Assembly (NCBI RefSeq): GCF_013407835.1
Contig: NZ_JACCBI010000001.1
Span: 3,587,000-3,650,999 of the forward strand
DNA from: Agromyces atrinae
GTDB taxonomy: Bacteria; Actinomycetota; Actinomycetes; Actinomycetales; Microbacteriaceae
Direction: 5' to 3'
DNA: 64,000 nt
Of the stretch, positions 36,851-44,813 are shown one piece after another. A program made the translations under genes and the position numbers. The first letter of the stretch is position 1, and every line of letters starts with the position of its first letter. The notes under the pieces are model-generated. The model made no database searches, was not told the origin of the DNA, and saw only the letters and a list, made by a program, of their open reading frames with translations.

Positions 36851-38248
36851 GTGCCCAAGATTCTCATCGTCGGTGGCGGCTACGCCGGTTTCTACACGGC
36901 GTGGAAGCTCGAGAAGCACCTCCGTGCCGGCGAGGCCGAGGTTACTGTCGTCGACCCGCTGCCGTACATGACGTACCAGCCCTTCCTCCCCGAGGTCGCC
37001 GCCGGATCGATCGAACCGCGTCACGCCGTCGTTTCGCAGCGTCGTCACCTGAAGAAGACCAACGTCATCACGGCGAAGGTCACGAACATCGACCACGCGT
37101 CGAAGACGGCGACGATCACGCCGCCCGTCGGCGAGGCGTACGAGTTCTCGTACGACATCATCGTCGTGACCGGCGGCGCCGTGTCGCGCACCTTCCCGAT
37201 CCCCGGTGTCGCCGACAGCGCCATCGGCCTCAAGACGATCGAAGAGGCCGTCGCGATCCGCGACCGCATGCTCACGAACTTCGACAAGGCCGCGAGCCTG
37301 CCCGCCGGCCCCGAGCGTGAGCGCCTGCTCACCGTCGTCGTCGTCGGTGGCGGCTTCGCCGGCATCGAGGTCTTCGCCGAGCTGCGTTCGTTCGCGAGCT
37401 CGCTCCTCACGTACTACCCGCAGCTCTCCTTCGAGGAGACGCACTTCCACCTCATCGAGGCCATGGGTCGCATCATGCCCGAGGTTTCGCTGCCGACGAG
37501 CCACTGGGTGCTCAAGCACCTCGCTCAGCGCGGCGCCGAGGTGCACCTCGACACGCAGCTCAAGTCGGCCGTCGACGGTCACATCGAGCTCTCGACGGGC
37601 GAGTCCTTCGACTCCGACCTCATCGTCTGGACCGCCGGTGTCATGGCGAACCCGACGATCGTCCGCAACAGCGACCTCCCCGTCGAGGAGCGCGGCCGCA
37701 TCCGTACGCGTCCCGACCTCCGCGTCGGCACCGACGAAGAGTTCGTGGCCGACGCCTGGGCCGCCGGTGACGTCTCGGCCGTCCCCGACCTCTCGGGCGG
37801 TGGCGTCGGCGGCTTCTGCGTGCCGAACGCTCAGCACGCCGTGCGTCAGGGCAAGCTGCTCGCGAAGAACATCGTGGCCGTCATCCGTGGCGAAGAGCCG
37901 CGTCAGTACTTCCACAAGAACCTTGGCGCCGTCGCCGGTCTCGGCATCGGCTCGGGCGTCTTCCAGTCGGGCAAGATCGCGATCAAGGGTGTCGTCGCGT
38001 GGTTCGCGCACCGCGGCTACCACGGCCTGGCCATGCCGAGCTTCGAGCGCAAGTTCCGCGTGTTCTGGGGCTGGTGGAACAACTTCTGGCTCGGACGCGA
38101 CATCGTCTCGCTCTCCGCGACGCAGCACCCGCGTGCCGCGTTCGAGGAGTTCGCGTCGCGACCGAAGCCCGCAGCCGACGCCGCTCCGGCACCGGCCGCA
38201 GTGAAGGCCCCGGCAGAGAAGCCGGCCAAGGAGACCGTGGGGGCCTGA
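36851..38248 (+). CDS. ndh: Type II NADH dehydrogenase (NDH-2)
   Basis: A 465-residue FAD-dependent oxidoreductase with two Rossmann folds: GGGYAGFYTAWKLEK (about 8-22) for FAD and VVGGGFAGIEVFAEL (about 163-177) for NADH. The FAD pyrophosphate site reads AAGDVSAVPDLSGG. A C-terminal amphipathic region (about 375-425) should anchor it to the inner face of the membrane, and the Ala/Pro/Lys tail is variable. NDH-2 passes electrons from NADH to quinone without proton pumping. The GTG start follows GAGGAG. It lies 42 bases after the protease and is followed within 8 bases by tRNA-Leu. Confidence 0.92.
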   Translation: MPKILIVGGGYAGFYTAWKLEKHLRAGEAEVTVVDPLPYMTYQPFLPEVAAGSIEPRHAVVSQRRHLKKTNVITAKVTNIDHASKTATITPPVGEAYEFSYDIIVVTGGAVSRTFPIPGVADSAIGLKTIEEAVAIRDRMLTNFDKAASLPAGPERERLLTVVVVGGGFAGIEVFAELRSFASSLLTYYPQLSFEETHFHLIEAMGRIMPEVSLPTSHWVLKHLAQRGAEVHLDTQLKSAVDGHIELSTGESFDSDLIVWTAGVMANPTIVRNSDLPVEERGRIRTRPDLRVGTDEEFVADAWAAGDVSAVPDLSGGGVGGFCVPNAQHAVRQGKLLAKNIVAVIRGEEPRQYFHKNLGAVAGLGIGSGVFQSGKIAIKGVVAWFAHRGYHGLAMPSFERKFRVFWGWWNNFWLGRDIVSLSATQHPRAAFEEFASRPKPAADAAPAPAAVKAPAEKPAKETVGA

Positions 38249-38255
38249 CGCCCCC

Positions 38256-38328
38256 GCCCCCGTAGCCCAATGGCAGAGGCAGGCGACTTAAAATCGCTTC
38301 AGTCTGGGTTCGAGTCCCAGCGGGGGCA
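38256..38328 (+). tRNA. tRNA-Leu (anticodon TAA), class I form with short variable loop
   Basis: Acceptor stem GCCCCCG/CGGGGGC with discriminator A. The D-region is TAGCCCAATGGCAGAGGC. The anticodon stem GGCGA/TCGCT holds loop CTTAAAA, giving TAA. The T-arm is CTGGG-TTCGAGT-CCCAG. The variable loop is just TCAGT (5 bases), so the total is 73 bases. Bacterial tRNA-Leu normally has a long variable arm and about 85 bases, so this is atypical. All stems pair properly and no pseudogene damage is visible. It starts 8 bases after ndh. Confidence 0.9.
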
Positions 38329-38363
38329 CCCTCACAACGCTTGAAGCGCGCAAGCGCGCACCA

Positions 38364-38424
38364 GTCTCGGCGTCACGAATGTGCTCTTCAGGCACGGCGA
38401 ACAGCACATTCGTGACGCCGAGAC
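38364..38424. repeat. 61-bp intergenic hairpin repeat, family B, copy 1
   Basis: The left arm begins GTCTCGGCGTCACGAATGTG (38364) and runs 26 bases to 38389; the right arm is its complement at 38399-38424 with one mismatch. A loop of 9 bases separates them. It lies between tRNA-Leu and the convergent ppx gene. A second copy of identical span and nearly identical sequence is at 49184-49244. In this copy a role as bidirectional terminator is possible. Confidence 0.88.
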
Positions 38425-38445
38425 TTCTCTGCGGGCGTGGGCACG

Positions 38446-39372
38446 CTAGACCAGGCGGTCGAGGTAGCGCAGCAGGATGCCCTCGCGGAGGGCCCACGGC
38501 GAGACCTCGAGCTCGCGCACACCGAAGGCGCGCATGGCCTCCGTGAGCACGATGCCGCCCGCGACGATCTGGAACGTGCGGTCGACCGTGATTCCCGGCA
38601 GCGCAGGCCGGGCATCGGCGGGGATGCGCGCGAGGCGCGGAATCCAGTCGTCGAGCTGCGCGCGGCGCAACAGGGTGCGATCGAGCGACCCGACGCCGTC
38701 GACGACCGAACCGGCGAGACGCGCGAGCGAACGGATCGTCTTCGACGAGCCCGAGATGTGCGCGGCGCGCGGCAGGTTCGCGAACGCGGGCAGCGCATCG
38801 TCGAGAACGGATGCCGCGTGCTCGCGCAGCGCATCCATCTGAGCCTGCGTCGGGGGATCGTCGTGGAGGAACCCGATCGTCGATCGCCCGGCGCCGAGGG
38901 GGAGTGAGAGCGCCACCTCGGGGTACTCGTCGCCTCCCGCGGCGATCTCGAGCGAGCCGCCGCCGATGTCGAAGAGCAGCATGTCGGCCGCCGACCAGCC
39001 GTACCAGCGCCGCACGGCGAGGAACGTGATGCGCGCCTCGTCGATGCCCGAGAGCACCTGCAGCTCGACACCCGTCTCGGCGGCGATGAGGGCGAGCACG
39101 GCGGCACCGTTCGTCGCCTCGCGGAGCGCCGACGTCGCGAAGGGCAGGAGTTCTTCGATGCCCGCGGCTTCGCCGGCCCGCACGGCCGCGCGAACGGCAT
39201 CGACGATCGCCGTGACGCCGTCGTCGCTGATCGCACCGTCGTCGGTCAGGTACCGCATGAGCCGCAGCACGGATTTGTGCGACGAGTCGGGGATCGGGCG
39301 GGCGCCGGGGTGCGCGTCGACGATGAGCAGATGGACGGTGTTCGACCCCACGTCGAGTACTCCGAGTCGCAT
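38446..39372 (-). CDS. Ppx/GppA family exopolyphosphatase/phosphatase
   Basis: A 308-residue member of the ASKHA phosphotransfer fold, which removes terminal phosphate from polyphosphate or pppGpp. The start RLGVLDVGSNTVHLLIVDAH carries the phosphate-binding loop, and FDIGGGSLEIAAG the second phosphate motif. Conserved Ppx patterns FATSALREATNG and SGIDEARITFLAVRRW are present. The short size (no C-terminal HD domain) is typical of the actinobacterial Ppx1/Ppx2-like proteins that follow DUF501. The reversed orientation and insertion of three genes break the usual eno-ftsB-DUF501-ppx operon. Confidence 0.9.
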   Translation of the reverse strand: MRLGVLDVGSNTVHLLIVDAHPGARPIPDSSHKSVLRLMRYLTDDGAISDDGVTAIVDAVRAAVRAGEAAGIEELLPFATSALREATNGAAVLALIAAETGVELQVLSGIDEARITFLAVRRWYGWSAADMLLFDIGGGSLEIAAGGDEYPEVALSLPLGAGRSTIGFLHDDPPTQAQMDALREHAASVLDDALPAFANLPRAAHISGSSKTIRSLARLAGSVVDGVGSLDRTLLRRAQLDDWIPRLARIPADARPALPGITVDRTFQIVAGGIVLTEAMRAFGVRELEVSPWALREGILLRYLDRLV

Positions 39373-39446
39373 GGTGCAACGCTAGCGGTCATCGTGCATA
39401 CTGGTGCGACTGGGTCGACCGTCCCAGTTGGGTGTGAAGGAGCGCC

Positions 39447-40049
39447 ATGGGTCGCCGTATCTCCGCCGACGAGCGCCGCATCGCCCTCGTCGCAGCAGCA
39501 CTCCGCGTAGCCGCGCGCCGCGGCATCTCCCATGCTACGACTCGCGCCATCGTGGCCGAGGCGGGGATGTCGCTCGCGAGCTTCCACTACGTCTTCGAGT
39601 CACGGGATGCGTTCCTCGCCGAGGTGATCCGCACCGTCGTCGATGACGAGTTGCACGCTGTGCTGCCCGACGTCGAGCCGGCCGCGACGCTCCGCGACAC
39701 GATCGCGTCGGGTCTCGAGCGCTATCTCTCGCACGTGCGCCGCGAACCCGGCGAAGAGCTCACGATGCTCGAACTGACGTGGCACTCCCTCCGCACCCCT
39801 GAGCTCGCGGGTCTCGCCGGCAGCCAGTACGAGAGCTATCGCGCGTTCGCCCGAGCGGCGCTCGAGGCCGCGGCCGGCTTCCACGACTGCCGCTGGCGCA
39901 TCCCCGTCGACGACGTCGCACGCCTCCTCGTCTCGTTCACCGACGGCCTCACGATCGACTGGCTCGTCCACGAGGACGAGGCGGCATCCGCCCTCATCGT
40001 CGGTGCGTCGGCCGACGCCATCGCCTCCCTCGCCGAGGCTGCCTCGTGA
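39447..40049 (+). CDS. TetR family transcriptional regulator
   Basis: A 200-residue regulator with N-terminal helix-turn-helix GISHATTRAIVAEAGMSLAS then FHYVFESRDAF (about 25-55), the TetR pattern. The C-terminal ligand domain is variable. It is divergent from ppx (74 bases between) and its stop overlaps the start of the MFS gene (GTGA), so it heads a four-gene overlapping operon and probably controls it. The ligand is unknown. A BetI-like C-terminal architecture is suggested by the size and by the RREPGEELTMLELTWHSLR stretch. Confidence 0.88.
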   Translation: MGRRISADERRIALVAAALRVAARRGISHATTRAIVAEAGMSLASFHYVFESRDAFLAEVIRTVVDDELHAVLPDVEPAATLRDTIASGLERYLSHVRREPGEELTMLELTWHSLRTPELAGLAGSQYESYRAFARAALEAAAGFHDCRWRIPVDDVARLLVSFTDGLTIDWLVHEDEAASALIVGASADAIASLAEAAS

Positions 40050-41317
40050 CGACGCCGGGCACCGCGCCCGCGTCGCCACCCGCCGCGGTGAGCGAACCCA
40101 CGCGTCGCGTCGGGGGAGCCTGGATCTCGACGTTCGCGATCGCGTGGCTCGGCATCTGGATGGCGCAGCTGACCCCGGTGCAGCTCCTTCTCCCCGCCCA
40201 GATCGACGCGCAACTGCACCCGGATGACTGGACGGAGAGCGTCTTCGCCTTCGGGGCGATCTCGGGACTCGCCGCTGTCGCGATCATCATCGCCTACCCC
40301 CTGACGGGCGCGCTCTCCGACCGCACGACGTCGCGCTTCGGCCGACGCCGACCGTGGATCCTGGTCGGCGCCCTCGTCTTCGCGGGTGCGCTCGTCGCCC
40401 TCGGATTCGCGACCGACATCGTGCAGATCGCGCTCTGGTGGATCCTCGCGATGGTGGGCTTCTGCATCATGACCGCGGCCCTCACGGCGACGATCTCCGA
40501 CCAGGTGCCGATCGGGCAACGCGGCTTCGTCTCGGGATGGCTATCGGCACCGCAGGCGATCGGCACGATCCTCGGTCTCGTCATCGTGACGGAGTTCTTC
40601 ACCGGTCCGGCGGCGGGGTACGCCGTCATCGCCGTCCTGCTCATCGCCTTCGTGCTTCCCTTCCTCACGCGCCCCGACATCCCGCTCGATGCGCGCACGA
40701 AGACGAAACTCGACGCTCGCGGCATCCTCGGCTCGCTCTGGATCTCGCCGAGGAAGCACCCGGACTTCGGGTGGACGCTCCTCGGCCGCATCCTCGTGAA
40801 CATCGGCAACGCGCTCGGAACGGGCCTCCTGCTCTACTTCCTCATGTTCGAGCTCGACGACCCGAACGCCGAAGAGAACCTCATCGTGCTCACGCTCGTC
40901 TATATGGTCTTCGTGATCATCGCCGCGCTCGTGCTCGGGCGGCTCTCCGACCGCATCGGCCGCCGACGCGCGTTCGTCTTCGTCGCGTCGGCGCTGCAGG
41001 GCGTCGCCGCGCTCCTCCTCGCGTTCGTGCCGAGCCTGCCGATGGCGATGGTCGCCGCGGGCTTCCTCGGGCTCGGCTACGGATGCTTCCTCGCGGTCGA
41101 CCAGGCCCTCGCGACGCAGGTGCTGCCCGATCCCGCCTCGCGCGGGAAGGACCTCGGCATCATGAATATCGCGAGCGCCGTGCCGCAGGCGATCGGCCCG
41201 CTCCTCGGTGCGCTCGCCGTAGTCATGACGGGGTCGTTCACCCTCGTCTTCGTTCTCGCCGCACTGTGCGCCTTCGCCGGCGCCGCGGCCGTCTGGCGTG
41301 TTCGGAGTGTCCGTTGA
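40046..41317 (+). CDS. MFS transporter (sugar-cation symporter-like)
   Basis: A 423-residue protein with 12 predicted transmembrane helices. The motif GALSDRTTSRFGRRRPWILVG (loop 2-3, here in parts) and the repeat GRLSDRIGRRRAFVF (loop 8-9) are the classic MFS signatures. The overall pattern, including RRRPWIL, resembles the glycoside-pentoside-hexuronide/SLC45 sugar symporters of Actinobacteria. It starts at a GTGA overlap with the TetR gene and ends at a TTGA overlap with the next gene. The substrate is likely related to the two downstream enzymes. Confidence 0.85.
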   Translation: MTTPGTAPASPPAAVSEPTRRVGGAWISTFAIAWLGIWMAQLTPVQLLLPAQIDAQLHPDDWTESVFAFGAISGLAAVAIIIAYPLTGALSDRTTSRFGRRRPWILVGALVFAGALVALGFATDIVQIALWWILAMVGFCIMTAALTATISDQVPIGQRGFVSGWLSAPQAIGTILGLVIVTEFFTGPAAGYAVIAVLLIAFVLPFLTRPDIPLDARTKTKLDARGILGSLWISPRKHPDFGWTLLGRILVNIGNALGTGLLLYFLMFELDDPNAEENLIVLTLVYMVFVIIAALVLGRLSDRIGRRRAFVFVASALQGVAALLLAFVPSLPMAMVAAGFLGLGYGCFLAVDQALATQVLPDPASRGKDLGIMNIASAVPQAIGPLLGALAVVMTGSFTLVFVLAALCAFAGAAAVWRVRSVR

Positions 41318-42552
41318 CGAACCTCGATCTCCTTCCCCCGGCGACGGATCGCGCGTGGCTCGACCCGGCGCGGTACTGGGGTGAGCTCGACGCGGCCACC
41401 CGGCACCTCGACGCGCCCGTCGGCGCCCTCAGCCTCGATGCCCTGCGGCACAACGCCCACGACATGCTGCGGCGGGCCGGTGGTCGCCCGATCCGCGTCG
41501 CGAGCAAGTCGCTGCGTGTGCGCGGTGCTCTCGAGGCGCTGCTCGCCGTACCGGGTTATCGCGGGGTGCTCGCCTACACGCTCGCCGAGGCGCTCTGGCT
41601 CGCCGACAGCGTCGACGACATCGTCGTGGGCTATCCGACCGCCGAGCGCGGCTCGATCCACCGTCTCGCGACGTCGCCCGAGTTCGCCTCGCGTGTGACC
41701 CTCATGATCGACTCGCCCGATCAACTCGACCTCATCGACGCGGTGCTGCCGCCCGGCGAGCGCGAGACGATCCGCGTGTGCCTCGAACTCGACGCGTCGT
41801 GGAACGCGCCCGTGCTCGGCCACCTCGGTGTGCGTCGCTCGCCCATCCACCACCCCGACGATGCCGGCGCCCTCGCGGCGTACATCGTCGCGCGGCCCGG
41901 CTTCGAGCTCGTCGGCGTGATGGCGTACGAGGCCCAGATCGCGGGTGTCACGAACCAGCCCGAGGGCAAGCCGTTCGACGGCGCCGTCAACCGGTGGATG
42001 CAGGGCCGGTCGGAGCGCGAACTGCACGAGCGCCGCGGCCTCGCCGTCGCCGCCGTGCGGAAGCACGCCGACCTCGAGTTCGTCAACGGCGGAGGCACCG
42101 GCTCGCTCGAGAGCACGGCGGCGGATGACTCGGTGACGGAGATCGCGGCCGGAAGCGGTCTCTTCGGAGGGCACCTGTTCGACGGCTACGTGCACTTCAC
42201 GCCCGCACCCGCTGCCGCCTTCGCGCTCGACGTCGTGCGGAACCCCACGCCCGAGCACGCGACGATCCTCGGCGGCGGCTGGATCGCCTCGGGGCCGCCG
42301 AGCCCGAATCGGGTGCCGCGCATCGTCTGGCCCGAGGGCCTCTCGATGGTCGGCCGCGAGGGTGCGGGAGAGGTCCAGACTCCCGTCACGGGAGACGCAG
42401 CACGGCTCCTGCGCCCGGGCGATCGCGTGTGGCTGCGTCACACCAAGTCGGGGGAGCTCAGCGAGCACCTCGCGTCGTTCGCGGTCGTCGACGGTGACCG
42501 CGTGATCGGCGAGCTGCCGACGTATCGAGGTGAAGGGAAGGCGTTCCTGTGA
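41314..42552 (+). CDS. PLP-dependent amino acid aldolase/deaminase (D-threonine aldolase/alanine-racemase-N fold)
   Basis: A 412-residue fold-type III PLP enzyme. The Schiff-base lysine is predicted as Lys65 in RVASKSLRVR. Conserved features are GVLAYTLAEALWLA, MIDSPDQLDLID, LELD and the phosphate-binding FVNGGGTGS. The C-terminal LRHTKSGELSEHL holds the metal/substrate histidines seen in the D-threonine aldolase/D-serine dehydratase group. It uses a TTG start at 41314 (TTGA overlap with MFS); no ATG or GTG is near. Its function is probably cleavage or dehydration of a beta-hydroxy-D-amino acid; the exact substrate is unknown. It overlaps the next oxidase by GTGA. Confidence 0.8.
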   Translation: MTNLDLLPPATDRAWLDPARYWGELDAATRHLDAPVGALSLDALRHNAHDMLRRAGGRPIRVASKSLRVRGALEALLAVPGYRGVLAYTLAEALWLADSVDDIVVGYPTAERGSIHRLATSPEFASRVTLMIDSPDQLDLIDAVLPPGERETIRVCLELDASWNAPVLGHLGVRRSPIHHPDDAGALAAYIVARPGFELVGVMAYEAQIAGVTNQPEGKPFDGAVNRWMQGRSERELHERRGLAVAAVRKHADLEFVNGGGTGSLESTAADDSVTEIAAGSGLFGGHLFDGYVHFTPAPAAAFALDVVRNPTPEHATILGGGWIASGPPSPNRVPRIVWPEGLSMVGREGAGEVQTPVTGDAARLLRPGDRVWLRHTKSGELSEHLASFAVVDGDRVIGELPTYRGEGKAFL

Positions 42553-43916
42553 CCGCGACGGGAAGCACATGGCGCAACTGGGCGCGCACCGAGACGGCTC
42601 GCCCGGCTCGCGTGGAGCGCCCGGCGACGCCATCCGCCGTTCAACGCGCGGTTCGAGCGGCGGCGGCGCAGGGGCTCGGTATCAAAGCGGTCGGCGCGGG
42701 GCACAGCTTCACGGGCATCGCCGTGGCCCCCGGCGTGCTCCTCGACCTCACCGACCTGTCGGGACTGCTCTCGGTCGACCGCGACACCGCGCGAGCGACG
42801 TTCCTCGCCGGCACGCGTCTGCATCAGCTTCCCGCTCTCCTCGCCCCCTACGGGCTCGCGCTCGCGAACATGGGCGACATCGATCGCCAGTCGATCGCGG
42901 GGGCGACGTCGACCGGCACGCACGGCACGGGGATCGGCTTCGGCGGCCTCGCCACCCAGATCGTCTCGGTCACGCTCGTCGACGGCACGGGCGAGTTCGT
43001 GCGCGTCTCGGAATCGGAGAACGCCGAACTGCTGCCCGCCGCCCGCCTCGGGCTCGGAGCGCTCGGCATCGTCGTCGAGGTGACGCTGCAGCTCGTACCC
43101 GCCTATGTGCTGCACGCGGTCGAGCGCCCCGAGTCGCTCGACGAGGTGCTCGGAGCGTGGGAGGAGCGAGTTCGCGCCGCCGACCACTTCGAGTTCTACT
43201 GGTTCCCGCACACCGACCGCGCCCTCACGAAGACGAACACGCGGCTTCCCGCCGACGCTCCGCTGAAGCCCCTCGGCCGCGTCGGCCGCTGGGTCGACGA
43301 CGAGCTGCTCGCGAACGGTCTCTACCGCGCGACGTGCGCTCTCGGCACCGCCGTGCCCGCGATCGTCCCCCGCTTCGCGAAGATCGTCGATCGCGTCACC
43401 GGCAACCGCGAGTTCACCGACCTCTCGCCGAACGTGTTCGTGACGAACCGCACGGTGCGCTTCAAGGAGATGGAGTACGCGATCCCGCTCGCCGAGGTGC
43501 CCGCGGCGCTCGCCGAGATCCGCGCCCTGATCGACGAGCGCGGGTGGCGCATCTCGTTCCCGCTCGAGATCCGTGCCGCTGCCGCCGACGACAACTGGCT
43601 CTCGACCGCCTACGGCCGCGAGTCGGGCTACATCGCGGTGCACCGCTACTACCGCGAAGACGAGCGCGAGTACTTCGCGGCGGTCGAGGCGATCCTCTTC
43701 GGTCGCGGCGGCCGGCCGCACTGGGGCAAGATGCACTCGCTCGGCGCCGAAGAACTCGCCTCGATCTACCCGCGATTCGACGACTTCCGGGCGATCCGCG
43801 ACCTTCTCGATCCGGCGGGACTCTTCACCAACGCCTACCTCCGGCGGGTGCTCGGAAACCCCTCGGCCGAGAGCGCGGATGGTAGGGCCACACACGCGTT
43901 CCCGGCCGAGGGGTGA
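42549..43916 (+). CDS. FAD-dependent sugar-lactone oxidase (D-arabinono-1,4-lactone oxidase family)
   Basis: A 455-residue protein of the VAO-type FAD family. The N-terminal FAD domain has GAGHSFTGIA; His52 sits at the usual covalent-flavin position. STGTHGTGIGFGGL follows. The C-terminal ALO domain ends with the conserved HWGKMHSL. Related enzymes oxidise aldonolactones or alditols (for example alditol oxidase and L-gulono-lactone dehydrogenase). It is the last of four overlapping genes, and the pairing with a D-amino-acid aldolase gene is recurrent in my memory of actinobacterial genomes. It converges with the Ala-rich protein gene. Confidence 0.85.
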   Translation: MTATGSTWRNWARTETARPARVERPATPSAVQRAVRAAAAQGLGIKAVGAGHSFTGIAVAPGVLLDLTDLSGLLSVDRDTARATFLAGTRLHQLPALLAPYGLALANMGDIDRQSIAGATSTGTHGTGIGFGGLATQIVSVTLVDGTGEFVRVSESENAELLPAARLGLGALGIVVEVTLQLVPAYVLHAVERPESLDEVLGAWEERVRAADHFEFYWFPHTDRALTKTNTRLPADAPLKPLGRVGRWVDDELLANGLYRATCALGTAVPAIVPRFAKIVDRVTGNREFTDLSPNVFVTNRTVRFKEMEYAIPLAEVPAALAEIRALIDERGWRISFPLEIRAAAADDNWLSTAYGRESGYIAVHRYYREDEREYFAAVEAILFGRGGRPHWGKMHSLGAEELASIYPRFDDFRAIRDLLDPAGLFTNAYLRRVLGNPSAESADGRATHAFPAEG

Positions 43917-43944
43917 TGCACGAGCTCGAGCGAGCTCGCTCCGT

Positions 43945-44676
43945 CTAGGGGCAGCCCCAGTAGGTCTGGCCTTCCCACTCGATCGGAACGAGGGTCGCGC
44001 CCGGGCACGGGCCGCAGTCGTCGTTCGCCGGGGGAGTGGGTGCGCTCGGCGCGGGGGCGGCAGCGGATGCCGCGGGAGTCGCCTCGCTCGAGGAGGATTC
44101 GGTCCACGAGCTCGATGCGGCTTCGCTCGCGGCTGCGGCCTGGCGCTCGGCCTCGACGCGCGCGGCCTCGGCGGCCTGTGCAGCCTCAGCGGCGATGCGG
44201 GCGGCTTCGGCGGCCTCCCACGCGAGGGTCTCGGCACCCACGGTCTTCTGCAGCTCGCGGAGAGTCTGGACGGCGTCGCGGTGAAGGGATCCGCTCCGCT
44301 CGTCGAGGGACGCCTCGAGGTCGGCGACGCCGGCTGCGAGAGCGGTGCGCGAGGCTTCCTGCGCCTTGCCCTCGCTCACGACGAGGAGCGAGGACGCACG
44401 ATCGAGCTCGGCCTGCGCTGCCGAGGCGGCGGACGTGCCGCGAGCATCGGCGAGGTCGATGCCGGTGGCGCCGATTCCGACCCGTGACGAGTTCTCGGCG
44501 ACGGCGAGAGCGCGCACCTCGAGTGAGCGGGCTGTCGCGGCCTGAGCCATGCCCGAAGACACGGCCGTTCCGACGAGCAACATGATTGCGGCGCCCGCAA
44601 GGCCGACGGCGAGCCAGCGGTAGGAGCGAGTGAGTGACGTTCCGATCGAACGGAATTCGCCATGATGCCAGGTCAT
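43945..44676 (-). CDS. Alanine-rich membrane-anchored protein with a C-terminal Cys-rich motif
   Basis: A 243-residue protein of no named family. Residues 1-19 are hydrophilic, about 20-42 are a transmembrane or signal-anchor helix (WLAVGLAGAAIMLLVGTAVS), and about 60-170 form a long Ala/Glu-rich helix likely to be a coiled coil. A Ser/Pro/Ala-rich stretch follows, then the C-terminal DDCGPCPGATLVPIEWEGQT with WGCP at the end. The three cysteines in CGPCPG and GCP may form disulfides or a metal site. ATG 44676 is preceded by AGGAGAT. It probably faces the outside of the cell; its role is unknown. Confidence 0.75.
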   Translation of the reverse strand: MTWHHGEFRSIGTSLTRSYRWLAVGLAGAAIMLLVGTAVSSGMAQAATARSLEVRALAVAENSSRVGIGATGIDLADARGTSAASAAQAELDRASSLLVVSEGKAQEASRTALAAGVADLEASLDERSGSLHRDAVQTLRELQKTVGAETLAWEAAEAARIAAEAAQAAEAARVEAERQAAAASEAASSSWTESSSSEATPAASAAAPAPSAPTPPANDDCGPCPGATLVPIEWEGQTYWGCP

Positions 44677-44771
44677 CCGGATCTCCTGCTCCGGGTAAGC
44701 GTGTTCTCGGGTTGTCCGCCGGGTCGCGGTTCGGGGTACCCGAATCGTTCCATAGCGTTTCTCGGGGCAGC

Positions 44772-44793
44772 AAACCCCCCGAACGGGGCGTTT
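44772..44793. terminator. Terminator-like hairpin between the ABC-2 permease and the Ala-rich gene
   Basis: AAACCCCCC and GGGGCGTTT pair over 9 bp with one mismatch around loop GAAC. On the minus strand the 3' arm ends in GTTTGCT, fitting an end for the ABC-2 operon. Confidence 0.55.
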
Positions 44794-44813
44794 CGCGGCG
44801 GTGTTGAAACGGT

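Noticed and set aside
38256..38328. tRNA pseudogene
   Set aside because: All stems pair, the T-arm and acceptor are intact; only the short variable loop is unusual.
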